From NCBI GenBank assembly GCA_963659365.1, contig CAVKTI010000014.1:1-40043 (forward strand): a stretch of DNA of 40,043 nucleotides, written 5' to 3'. This document shows, in pieces, positions 7,257 to 14,256 of the stretch (positions within the stretch are counted from its first letter, which is position 1; the number at the start of each line of letters is the position of its first letter). This stretch comes from W0P28-013 sp963659365. GTDB taxonomy: Bacteria > Bacteroidota > Bacteroidia > Bacteroidales > Paludibacteraceae. The notes beneath the pieces were generated by a model. The model saw only the letters and a list, made by a program, of their open reading frames with translations. It was not told the origin of the DNA and did no database searches. A program made the translations under genes and the position numbers.

Positions 7257-9085
7257 AAAACATCGATTGGAGAAAATACGGCATTGAAGTGCCGCACAAC
7301 CGCACGGCGGGCAATATAAAAGTGTTTTGCCCACAATGCCACCAAACGCGACACGACAAGAGCGACAAGAGCCTATCGTGCAATCTTGCTACAGGCGAAT
7401 TTTTGTGCCATTATTGCGGCTTCAGCGGTTCTGCGGTGGAGTATTCCGACAACGAGCGCAAACAGTGGGCGCAGCAGCAGCCGTGGTACACGGAACTCCC
7501 TATCAAGCGCGAGCCAAAAGTATATACCAAACCAAAACCGCACCACAACGCCGCAATATCAGAAAAGGCACTTGCTTGGTTTGCAAGCCGTGGAATAAGC
7601 CGCACAACGGTCGAGGCAATGCACATCACAGAGGGCGCGGAGTATATGCCACAAAAAGAGAAAGCGTGGAACACCGTTCAGTTCAACTATTTCAAGGGCG
7701 GCGAACTCGTAAACACCAAATTTCGCACAGGCGACAAGTGTTTCAAATTGGTTTCGGGTGCGGAGTTGCTTCCATACAATATCGACGGCATCAAGGACGC
7801 GCCCGAATGTATCATCACGGAGGGCGAAATGGATGCGCTATCGTTTTACGAGTGCGGACGGCACGATGTAGTCAGCGTTCCCAATGGCGCAAATACCAAT
7901 CTCAACTATCTCGACGACTACATCGACGACTATTTCGACAACAAACAGACCATCTACATTGCTGCCGACACCGATGCCAAAGGCACTATTTTGCGCGACG
8001 AATTGGTACGGAGGTTTGGTGCAGAACGCTGCAAAATTGTCGAATATGGCGACGGCTGCAAAGATGCTAACGAACACCTGCAAAAGTACGGAAAGGCGAG
8101 CCTACTGAAATGTCTTGATAATGCGCAAGACATCAAGATTGACGGCGTGTTTTCGGTGTCGGACTTCGAGCAGAGCCTCGACGCGCTGTTTGAGAGCGGT
8201 TGGCAGAAAGGCGTTACCATTGGGCATCCGAACTTTGACGACCTGCTATCGTTCGAAACCAAGCGGCTGTGTGTAGTAACTGGCATTCCTGGCAGCGGCA
8301 AGAGCGAGTTTATCGACGAAATTGCCGAACGGCTAAATATGCGTTACGGCTGGCGTTTTGCCTACTTTTCGCCCGAAAATTCACCGCTTGCCTATCACGC
8401 ATCAAAACTGATTGAGAAATTTACAGGGCGCAAATTTGGCAGACAGACACTTCCTTACAACGAGTATCGCCAAGTGAAAATGCACCTCGAAAGCGACTTT
8501 TTCTTCATCTGCCCCAAGAGCGATTTTCGGCTCGATAGCATTCTTGAGCGCGCCAAATATCTTGTTCGCAAACGCGGCATAAAAGCGTTAGTTATCGACC
8601 CATACAACCGCCTCGACAACGAACAAGGCACACGCAGCGAAACGCAATATATCAGTGGAGTTCTCGACCGTTTGACAAACTTTGCGCAGCAAAACGATGT
8701 GCTGGTAATTCTGATGGCACACCCCACCAAACAGCCCAAAGGAAAAGACGGCACAATAGAAGTGCCAACGCTCTACGACATCAGCGGTTCGGCACATTTC
8801 TACAACAAATGCGACTTTGGCATCATCGTTCATCGCGACCGCGTGCAGGAGCAGGTGGAAGTGCGTGTGTCGAAAGTCAAATTTCGACACCTTGGAAGAG
8901 TTGGCACAACCTATTTCAAATACAACCTGAACAACGGTCGCTACACCCCCTATACAGACGGACAAGAGCCGCATTGGGACAACTCCAACCACCTTATCGA
9001 CAAACAAGAACAGAAGCAGATGGCAGCAGAACAAGCCGCATCGTTCGACTTTGGTGCGGACGATGACGAGGATTGCCCCTTTTGA
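7253..9085 (+). CDS. Phage primase-helicase (zinc finger, TOPRIM, RecA-like helicase)
   Basis: The 610-residue protein starts at ATG 7253, overlapping the previous stop. A zinc-binding domain comes first, with cysteines at about 26, 29, 43, 52 and 55 (CPQC...CHYC). A TOPRIM domain follows, with ITEGEMDAL at about residue 190 and IAADTDAKG near 240. The RecA/DnaB-type domain has Walker A GIPGSGKSE at about 344 and a Walker B-like ALVIDPYNR, then ILMAHPTKQPKG. This is the gp4/Twinkle-like arrangement, which primes and unwinds DNA at the phage fork. The acidic C-terminus (DDDEDCPF) resembles SSB-type protein-docking tails. Confidence 0.9.
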   Translation: MKNIDWRKYGIEVPHNRTAGNIKVFCPQCHQTRHDKSDKSLSCNLATGEFLCHYCGFSGSAVEYSDNERKQWAQQQPWYTELPIKREPKVYTKPKPHHNAAISEKALAWFASRGISRTTVEAMHITEGAEYMPQKEKAWNTVQFNYFKGGELVNTKFRTGDKCFKLVSGAELLPYNIDGIKDAPECIITEGEMDALSFYECGRHDVVSVPNGANTNLNYLDDYIDDYFDNKQTIYIAADTDAKGTILRDELVRRFGAERCKIVEYGDGCKDANEHLQKYGKASLLKCLDNAQDIKIDGVFSVSDFEQSLDALFESGWQKGVTIGHPNFDDLLSFETKRLCVVTGIPGSGKSEFIDEIAERLNMRYGWRFAYFSPENSPLAYHASKLIEKFTGRKFGRQTLPYNEYRQVKMHLESDFFFICPKSDFRLDSILERAKYLVRKRGIKALVIDPYNRLDNEQGTRSETQYISGVLDRLTNFAQQNDVLVILMAHPTKQPKGKDGTIEVPTLYDISGSAHFYNKCDFGIIVHRDRVQEQVEVRVSKVKFRHLGRVGTTYFKYNLNNGRYTPYTDGQEPHWDNSNHLIDKQEQKQMAAEQAASFDFGADDDEDCPF

Positions 9086-9107
9086 CTTCTGAAAATTATT
9101 TACAACT

Positions 9108-9737
9108 ATGACAAACGAACAAAAGCAAAAACGAAAAGAGGAGCGGCTGATGAAGCGTGCGATGTCGGCTATATGCACTGCGTTCGAGATTGACGGCAAC
9201 CAACTACAAGCACGCGACCGCCACCGCAATGTGGCAGACGCACGAATGAGCCTCTGCACGCTGCTGACCGAGAAAGCGTTACGCTCCGACACGATAGCGG
9301 CTTTCATCAAACGCAACCGCTCGAATGTAGCACACTCGAACCGCACCATCAGAGCGTTGGAAAACCGCGACAAGGCACTGACCGAGAAACTAAACCGCGC
9401 ACGCCGCTTGCTGAACGCCCCCGACTATACGGAGCGAGCCTTTGACGAAGCAGACGAGGCGATAGACTGGGCAGCAGAGGAAAGCAGCGTGGCGGTGGAG
9501 TGCGAGTGGGTGGTCGATGGCGTGGTGAATTGCGTGGGCTTCGATGTGGAAACGCACCTACGCTTCGAGAACGATTGCGACAACGGCGGCTACTATTGCT
9601 CGTACAGAGGCGGCTACGCACGCGTCGAATACTTTGATTTGACGGCGCACTTGGAGGGCGACCCCGACGCAGAATGCGACCCGACGATTGCCATCGATGT
9701 TGATTGGCTCGAGGAGATGATTAACAACGAAATTTGA
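9108..9737 (+). CDS. Protein with DnaA domain-IV-like DNA-binding region
   Basis: The 209-residue protein has a basic N-terminal half that resembles the C-terminal DNA-binding domain of DnaA. FEIDGNQLQARDRHRNVADAR matches the region where DnaA has a residue run leading into the REIVxAR helix. AAFIKRNRSNVAHSNRTIRAL matches the signature helix, with Arg, Val, His, Arg and Ile in the expected spacing. There is no AAA+ ATPase. The second half is strongly acidic with aromatic and cysteine residues (about 130-209) and unrecognised. Beside the primase-helicase, it could recognise the phage origin or act on host DnaA boxes. No array of DnaA-box repeats was noticed nearby. Confidence 0.6.
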   Translation: MTNEQKQKRKEERLMKRAMSAICTAFEIDGNQLQARDRHRNVADARMSLCTLLTEKALRSDTIAAFIKRNRSNVAHSNRTIRALENRDKALTEKLNRARRLLNAPDYTERAFDEADEAIDWAAEESSVAVECEWVVDGVVNCVGFDVETHLRFENDCDNGGYYCSYRGGYARVEYFDLTAHLEGDPDAECDPTIAIDVDWLEEMINNEI

Positions 9738-9743
9738 ACGACT

Positions 9744-9905
9744 ATGACAGCACGAGAATTTGTAGAGCAGGTGCGAGCGAAACACGCCGACCTTTGCGCA
9801 AAACGAATTGTGGCGAACCAGCCAACCATCAGTTGGCTAAACGAGGAGTTTATCGAGGACATCGCCTTTATGCTACAAGAATACCAAGAAACAAATAACA
9901 ACTAA
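9744..9905 (+). CDS. 53-residue hypothetical protein
   Basis: ATG 9744 follows the previous stop by 6 bases and the frame runs to TAA 9903-9905. The product (MTAREFVEQVRAKHADLCAK...) is a small amphipathic helical protein ending in an Asn-rich tail. No family is recognised. It is the first of a run of microprotein genes between the replication genes and the next promoter, all closely spaced, which supports its being real. Confidence 0.5.
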   Translation: MTAREFVEQVRAKHADLCAKRIVANQPTISWLNEEFIEDIAFMLQEYQETNNN

Positions 9906-9917
9906 AAACCTACAACT

Positions 9918-10058
9918 ATGACACACAACGAAGCGAGAATGATACTGCAAGCAATGCGGTGTAAGAATGCGGACAACGACCAAAGGGAAGCGTTGCGCAA
10001 GGCAATACACGCCCTATTGGACGAGGAGATTTTTGAATTGGAGAATCCGTTTAGTTAA
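9918..10058 (+). CDS. 46-residue hypothetical microprotein
   Basis: ATG 9918 to TAA 10056-10058. The product (MTHNEARMILQAMRCKNADN...) aligns by eye over most of its length with the product of 10102-10236: both have a helix with a Met pair, a short polar turn, a D.REA(L/I) segment and a second helix ending in Leu. That resemblance suggests tandem duplication and supports coding status. The function is unknown. Confidence 0.5.
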   Translation: MTHNEARMILQAMRCKNADNDQREALRKAIHALLDEEIFELENPFS

Positions 10059-10101
10059 GTTTGAACGGCTGAAAGTTAAACAAGCAAAAACGAATTAAAC
10101 G

Positions 10102-10236
10102 ATGGACTACAAACGAGCGGCTTACACGCTGCGAATGATGAAGCGGACGGCGTTTCCGAGTGCCGACGAGCGCGAGGCAATAGACTTGGCGGTGTCGGTG
10201 CTTGAAACGCTGCCGCAAGAAAAACAAAACAACTAA
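10102..10236 (+). CDS. 44-residue hypothetical microprotein, paralogue-like of upstream gene
   Basis: ATG 10102 to TAA 10234-10236. The product (MDYKRAAYTLRMMKRTAFPS...) forms two predicted helices and resembles the preceding 46-residue protein, as described there. The spacing to the neighbours is 43 and 19 bases. No domain can be named. Confidence 0.5.
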   Translation: MDYKRAAYTLRMMKRTAFPSADEREAIDLAVSVLETLPQEKQNN

Positions 10237-10255
10237 CCAACTAAAACCAAAATTT

Positions 10256-10624
10256 ATGAAACAGAAATTTTTCGTGCCGTACGAAACGGCACAGGCACTG
10301 AAAGCCGCAGGGTACAACGAAAAGGTGAATGGCTACTACACAAAGGGCAAAGACGATACCCTCTGCATAGCCTACTGCGAATGCCTACTCAACAACACAG
10401 ACCAAGTGTATTACGGCGACATTGCCGCCCCGACCTACCACGAGGTGGTAGATTGGTTAGAGGAAAATGGCGTGAAAGTGTGGGCAGAATGGATTGGCGA
10501 CGACTGGTGCGGCGTGTGCGTGTGGTCGTCGGCAAGGATACGTTACACTAACCACTACGGAAGCCGTGAGGAAGCGTTGAACGCTACTATACTTGCAGTG
10601 TTGGAAATGGAGGTGGCGCAATGA
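10256..10624 (+). CDS. Hypothetical phage protein, 122 residues
   Basis: The start is taken at ATG 10256, where a typical A-rich leader precedes MKQKFFVPYETAQALKAAGYN; the TTG at 10202 would add an unlikely basic extension. The protein has many aromatic residues (YYTKGKD, WLEENGVKVWAEWIGDDWCG) and resembles a family of small Bacteroidota phage and conjugative-element proteins without assigned function. It closes the early operon. The following 146 bases hold the promoter of the modification cluster. Confidence 0.6.
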   Translation: MKQKFFVPYETAQALKAAGYNEKVNGYYTKGKDDTLCIAYCECLLNNTDQVYYGDIAAPTYHEVVDWLEENGVKVWAEWIGDDWCGVCVWSSARIRYTNHYGSREEALNATILAVLEMEVAQ

Positions 10625-10699
10625 ACTACGACTAAAAGCACAATTTGTGGCTCATTTATCGTCAATTTTGTGCAGAAATAGTTACAAAAAACGCACAAA

Positions 10700-10720
10700 A
10701 TGCGCGAAATAATTGCGCAT
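10700..10720. promoter_or_regulatory. Inverted repeat overlapping the modification-cluster promoter
   Basis: ATGCGC-GAAATAATT-GCGCAT is a perfect 6+9+6 inverted repeat. Its right arm overlaps the TTGC -33 element at 10713-10716, an operator-like position. It differs from the palindrome at 3607-3623, so another regulator may be involved. Confidence 0.4.
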
Positions 10721-10743
10721 AAGGAAATTTTTGCGTATCTTTG
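10713..10743 (+). promoter_or_regulatory. Promoter of the DNA-modification cluster
   Basis: TTGC at 10713-10716, exactly 19 bases, then TATCTTTG at 10736-10743, a full match to the Bacteroidota -7 consensus. The start codon of the SAM synthetase gene lies 28 bases downstream. The same TTGC-N19-TAnnTTTG pattern recurs at 21925-21955, 24900-24930 and 25032-25062. Confidence 0.7.
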
Positions 10744-10770
10744 CACAACACTTTTACAAAAATAGCAGTT

Positions 10771-11796
10771 ATGATACACTTCTCCGAATATGTGTCGCTT
10801 GGACATCCCGACAAAATTGCCGACTACATTAGTCAGTATCTGCTCGACAGATATATCGAGCAAGACCCCACCACGCACTACGCAGTGGAGGTGCAAATCA
10901 AGGATTACAATGTAACGCTCGCAGGCGAGGTCAGCAGCAAGGCTCACTTCTCTCAAGACGAAATTGCTTCGTTTGTGCGTGCAGCCGTGAACAAGATAGG
11001 CTACACCAAAGCCTACGCAGACCGCTGGGGACACAGCAACTGTATCTATGGCGACGCACTCGAAGTAACATCGTACATCGGGCAACAATCTGCACAAATT
11101 GCACAAGGGCTAAACGGTTGGGGCGACCAAGGTATCTTCTTTGGTCATTGCGCTTACATCAAAGAAACAGCAGGTATGCCGCTCGACCATACCATAGCCA
11201 AACGGCTCTGCAAAATGCTTTTCGATAGCGGCATAGGAGGACTTGACATCAAGACGCAGGTGGTGATGGACAACCGCACTATCAAGAAAGTGATAGTCGC
11301 CATTCCGCTGTTTCCCGAAACATCGATTAAGACCGTCAAACACTTCGTGCGCGCGCGCATACGAGGCAAATACGAACTCATCGTGAACGGCACAGGTAGT
11401 TATGTGGCGCACTCATCGATAGCAGACTGCGGAACGACAGGGCGCAAACTCGCGGTGGATTTCTACGGAGGTAACTGCCGATTAGGCGGTGGCTCTCCGT
11501 GGACGAAAGACGCAAGCAAGGCAGACCTCACTCTCAACCTCGCAGCCCGCAAACTTGCAAAGAACTACGCACTACAAAACAAATGCGATACCTATGTTTC
11601 GCTCGCTTGCTGTATCGGTAAGCAGGAGGTCGATGTACTCATTAAAGACGGCGCAGACAACATTCTCACAGAGGGGAATTGGACGATTAACCCACAAGAG
11701 TTGCGCAAAGCGTACCAATTAGATACGCCTATCTACGCTTCTATGTGCCGCTGGGGACTGTTTGGCGAGTATCAGCAGGACAAAAAATGGGAGTGA
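10771..11796 (+). CDS. S-adenosylmethionine synthetase, phage-borne
   Basis: The 341-residue protein makes SAM from methionine and ATP. Family motifs are present in order: GHPDK (residues 11-15) with the active-site His, GWGDQG (about 117-122), GTGSYV..ADCGTTGRKLAVDFYGG (about 208-235), and the glycine-rich loop GGGSPWTKDASKADLTLNLA (about 239). It is shorter than the roughly 385-430 residues of housekeeping MetK, and the GGGAFSGKD motif is altered to GGGSPWTKD. It has its own promoter and leads the cluster ending with the radical-SAM gene. No ordinary DNA methyltransferase is nearby, so the SAM is more likely meant for the radical-SAM step or as a group donor. Confidence 0.85.
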   Translation: MIHFSEYVSLGHPDKIADYISQYLLDRYIEQDPTTHYAVEVQIKDYNVTLAGEVSSKAHFSQDEIASFVRAAVNKIGYTKAYADRWGHSNCIYGDALEVTSYIGQQSAQIAQGLNGWGDQGIFFGHCAYIKETAGMPLDHTIAKRLCKMLFDSGIGGLDIKTQVVMDNRTIKKVIVAIPLFPETSIKTVKHFVRARIRGKYELIVNGTGSYVAHSSIADCGTTGRKLAVDFYGGNCRLGGGSPWTKDASKADLTLNLAARKLAKNYALQNKCDTYVSLACCIGKQEVDVLIKDGADNILTEGNWTINPQELRKAYQLDTPIYASMCRWGLFGEYQQDKKWE

Positions 11797-11823
11797 TAAC
11801 TAACTATAAATCATTTATTTAAT

Positions 11824-12579
11824 ATGAAAACAGAAAAAGTAAAACTTTCGCAGGTGAAAGTAAATGTAGCCAATCCGCGCACAATCAAAGAGGCGAAATT
11901 AAACCTGCTATGTGAGCGGTTGCTCGTGTTTCCGAAGATGATTGCAATTCGCCCTGTGGTCATCGACGACAAGATGGTGGTGTTGGGCGGAAATATGCGT
12001 GTGAACGCACTCAACCGCATTGCAAAAATGTCGTTTGAGCAAATCGCTGACATCATCGGCAAGACAAAGAACTACCAGCGACTAACCAACGGCGAAAAAG
12101 AGCAGTTACTCGCTTCGTGGCAACAGTGGCTCGAACACCCAACAGTCGATATAGTGCGCGCTTCGGAACTATCGGAAGCGGAGAAAAAAGAGTTCGTCAT
12201 TGCCGACAACGCTTCGTTTGGCGAATGGGACTTCGACAAACTTGCCAACGAGTGGGAGGCTACCGACCTTACATCGTGGGGTGTAGATGTGTGGCTGCCA
12301 GAGCAAACAACAATGGGCGGCAATTACACACCCACAACCACCAACGCTGGCGACGAACAGCCGTTCGACGGGTCGAACCTGCCGCCCGAATTGCAGGGGC
12401 AAGACCTCGACCCGAACAACCTGCCGAAGATTGAGGGCGACAACGAGGTGGCTATGGAGCGTATCATCATCGTGTATCCGAAAGAGCGTGCGGGCGAGGT
12501 TGCGCAGTTGGTAGGCTTGGGTGCTATCGACAAGGTTGTGTACAACATCGATGAACTAATCCCCACTGTTGAGCAATGA
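11824..12579 (+). CDS. ParB/sulfiredoxin-fold protein of a DNA-modification cluster
   Basis: The 251-residue protein opens with a ParB-like domain. VKLSQVKVNVANPRTI is the usual N-terminal strand, and MVVLGGNMRVNAL (GGNMR at 55-59) corresponds to the ParB nucleotide-binding G-x-x-R box. A helical middle and an acidic, Pro/Gly-rich segment (about 160-205) follow, then a C-terminal unit (IIIVYPKERAGEVAQL). Stand-alone ParB-like domains often accompany phage DNA-modifying enzymes, where they may bind DNA or nucleotides. It follows the SAM synthetase and overlaps the next gene by ATGA. It is not a partition gene: no ParA is present. Confidence 0.75.
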   Translation: MKTEKVKLSQVKVNVANPRTIKEAKLNLLCERLLVFPKMIAIRPVVIDDKMVVLGGNMRVNALNRIAKMSFEQIADIIGKTKNYQRLTNGEKEQLLASWQQWLEHPTVDIVRASELSEAEKKEFVIADNASFGEWDFDKLANEWEATDLTSWGVDVWLPEQTTMGGNYTPTTTNAGDEQPFDGSNLPPELQGQDLDPNNLPKIEGDNEVAMERIIIVYPKERAGEVAQLVGLGAIDKVVYNIDELIPTVEQ

Positions 12580-13259
12580 CCTATGCAGACTACATAGCAT
12601 ACCACAAACAGGGCGATGCGGGCGTGGAGGAGCGAATGATTGCTTCTCTATGCTCGTACTACCACCTCTCGGAATGGGACGCTTTCCGGCTCATCTATTT
12701 CTACACGATGACCTACCACATACCCAGCGCACTCGATATGCTCTTGCAGGGGGAACGCAATATGAAGAAACTGCAATTCCGTACCGACCGCAGGTATGTA
12801 CGCTGCAATGGTGCTTACGACCGCTTACTCGCAGAACTGACCTCTGATAAATTCTACCGCTTGCAGAAAGTACGAACCACATCGGAGGCATACAAGGAGG
12901 TGCGCTCGTGGTTCTTCTTCGGCAGGTATGCAGCCTATCTGTTCCTCGAAGTGTTTATGAATGTGTTTGCGTTTGCCAAACAGTGGACGGACGACCTCTT
13001 CCCCGATTGGGAAGCAGACGAGAACTACACGAAAGGGGCTATCTCGATTGTTCAGAGCAACGAAAAGGCGGTTCTTGACGAATTCCTTGTCCGTGCAGAG
13101 AAAGACACCGCAGACAATGTTTTTGCGCTCGAAACAAGTCTTTGTGCTGTGGAGAAATTCAACAAAGGCACTCGGTGGAATGGCTACTACACGGAACGAA
13201 TGCTGAAAGAAGCAGGAGGAACAAAATACGAAGCAATCATTTACAGACTTGCACGATGA
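12576..13259 (+). CDS. Putative amino-acid:DNA transferase-like helical protein
   Basis: The 227-residue protein is all-helical and rich in Tyr, Phe and Trp. Notable segments are YHLSEWDAFRLIYFYTMTYHIP, FRTDRRYVRCNGAYD, SWFFFGRYAAYLFLEVF, DWEADENYTKGA and CAVEKFNKGTRWNGYYTERML. From memory it resembles families predicted to attach amino acids to bases in hypermodified phage DNA (ADDT / alpha-glutamyl-putrescinyl thymine pyrophosphorylase-like). I could not test this. The neighbours strongly support a DNA-modification role: SAM synthetase and ParB upstream, and kinase, GNAT and radical-SAM downstream, with ATGA overlaps on both sides of this gene. Charged residues in RTDRRY, DWE and GTRWNGYYTE are candidate active-site positions. 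Confidence 0.55.
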   Translation: MTYADYIAYHKQGDAGVEERMIASLCSYYHLSEWDAFRLIYFYTMTYHIPSALDMLLQGERNMKKLQFRTDRRYVRCNGAYDRLLAELTSDKFYRLQKVRTTSEAYKEVRSWFFFGRYAAYLFLEVFMNVFAFAKQWTDDLFPDWEADENYTKGAISIVQSNEKAVLDEFLVRAEKDTADNVFALETSLCAVEKFNKGTRWNGYYTERMLKEAGGTKYEAIIYRLAR

Positions 13260-13834
13260 AGACTTGCGTGTTCATAACCGGAACGAACGCAGTAGGAAAA
13301 TCTGCCCTTACTAGGGAATTTATTACACGCTACGGCGGTGTTGATAGAATTGCCGACGATGTAACCTACTGCGTGGAGGGTGATATATGCTTTGCGGGCA
13401 GATACGGAGAAACGCGCTACGGCGGTGTTGATAGAATTACCAATGACAAGGGCAGTTCTTGTACCAGCAGGCTTGCTGATGTGGTAGAAGAAGGACTGCG
13501 CCACGCTGACACTATAATCTGTGAGGGGTCATTTCTGAACACTTTTGGGCTGAACCTGTCAAATGCCCTCTTCAAAGCCGAAAGACAATTGGTAGTGAGC
13601 CTGTATGCCGACCCGCAAACGATTTGGAACAGACTCACGGCTCGCTCTAATGGCAAGTATGGTAGTGGGAAAAGAAATTTCGACTTGATTTTCAAACGAC
13701 AAACGCAAGCGATGATAGCAGCGCGGCGGTGGCAGTCGATAGGTGTCAAGGTCTTGCAGATAAACACAGCCCAAGTATCAATAGACGATGAGGTAAGAAT
13801 GATACAGCAGGCATTAGGTATGGAGGAACGATGA
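13256..13834 (+). CDS. P-loop kinase, candidate DNA-base or nucleotide kinase
   Basis: The 192-residue protein starts at ATG 13256, overlapping the previous stop. Walker A GTNAVGKS occupies residues 9-16. A DTIICEGSF segment at about residue 85 fits Walker B, and a basic region (SNGKYGSGKRNF) resembles a lid. In hypermodifying phages a P-loop kinase phosphorylates 5-hydroxymethyluracil in DNA to activate it for amine attack. This one sits in the equivalent place, but no hydroxymethyluracil synthesis gene is in the window, so its substrate is open. The motif RYGGVDRI occurs twice, 29 residues apart, because of a 24-base direct repeat. Confidence 0.7.
   Translation: MKTCVFITGTNAVGKSALTREFITRYGGVDRIADDVTYCVEGDICFAGRYGETRYGGVDRITNDKGSSCTSRLADVVEEGLRHADTIICEGSFLNTFGLNLSNALFKAERQLVVSLYADPQTIWNRLTARSNGKYGSGKRNFDLIFKRQTQAMIAARRWQSIGVKVLQINTAQVSIDDEVRMIQQALGMEER
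13328..13438 (+). repeat. 24-base direct repeat inside the kinase gene
   Basis: Bases 13328-13351 and 13415-13438 are identical over 24 positions. They encode RYGGVDRI twice, exactly 87 bases (29 codons) apart, so the frame is kept. Such identity within a coding region suggests recent local duplication or gene conversion. Confidence 0.8.
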
Positions 13835-14232
13835 TGTGGCGACCGTACGACGACAAGACAGCAAGAGATATTTGCTACAACTGCAATTCGCCTGTTAGCA
13901 GGCGGTCTTACGCTTACTTCAGCATGGCTCTGCACTACTATGCTGACAAGGTATGGAGCGAAATGTACGAAGACAAGGCGTTCTATTTCGCCACACGCAA
14001 CAAGACACATTGCCGTCTTATTGAGATTGCCGTCCGTAAGGAGTGGCAGGGGCAAGGGATTGGCAAATTGGTGCTTTTTCGCTTGCTCTCGCAAATGAAA
14101 GCGCACGGCTTGTATAAACTTACCTTTCGCACCCCAATCGTTGAAGAAGCGCAAAATTTTTGGCTTCATATGGGAGCGAAGATTGTCGATGTCAAGGGCA
14201 ATGACTACGAAATGGAATTAACAATACGATAA
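13831..14232 (+). CDS. GNAT-family acyltransferase
   Basis: The 133-residue protein is coupled to the kinase by ATGA. The acetyl-CoA site is clear: LIEIAVRKEWQGQGIGKLVLFRLL at about residues 63-86, with the Q/R-x-x-G-x-G pattern as QGQGIG. Motif B follows (FRTPIVEEAQNFWLHMGAKIV). The N-terminus, with SPVSRRSYAYFSMALHYYADKVW, is unlike that of standard acetyltransferases. GNAT proteins act late in thymidine hypermodification (acylating an added amine), and the Mu Mom protein has a related fold. Here the acyl acceptor could be an amino group introduced into a base by the neighbouring enzymes. This role is inferred from context. Confidence 0.75.
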   Translation: MMWRPYDDKTARDICYNCNSPVSRRSYAYFSMALHYYADKVWSEMYEDKAFYFATRNKTHCRLIEIAVRKEWQGQGIGKLVLFRLLSQMKAHGLYKLTFRTPIVEEAQNFWLHMGAKIVDVKGNDYEMELTIR

Positions 14233-14256
14233 CAAAAGCAAATCAATAGCAACATT

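Noticed and set aside
11824..12579. Plasmid-type partition ParB
   Set aside because: No ParA or centromere repeats; lies within the modification cluster and lacks the ParB HTH region.
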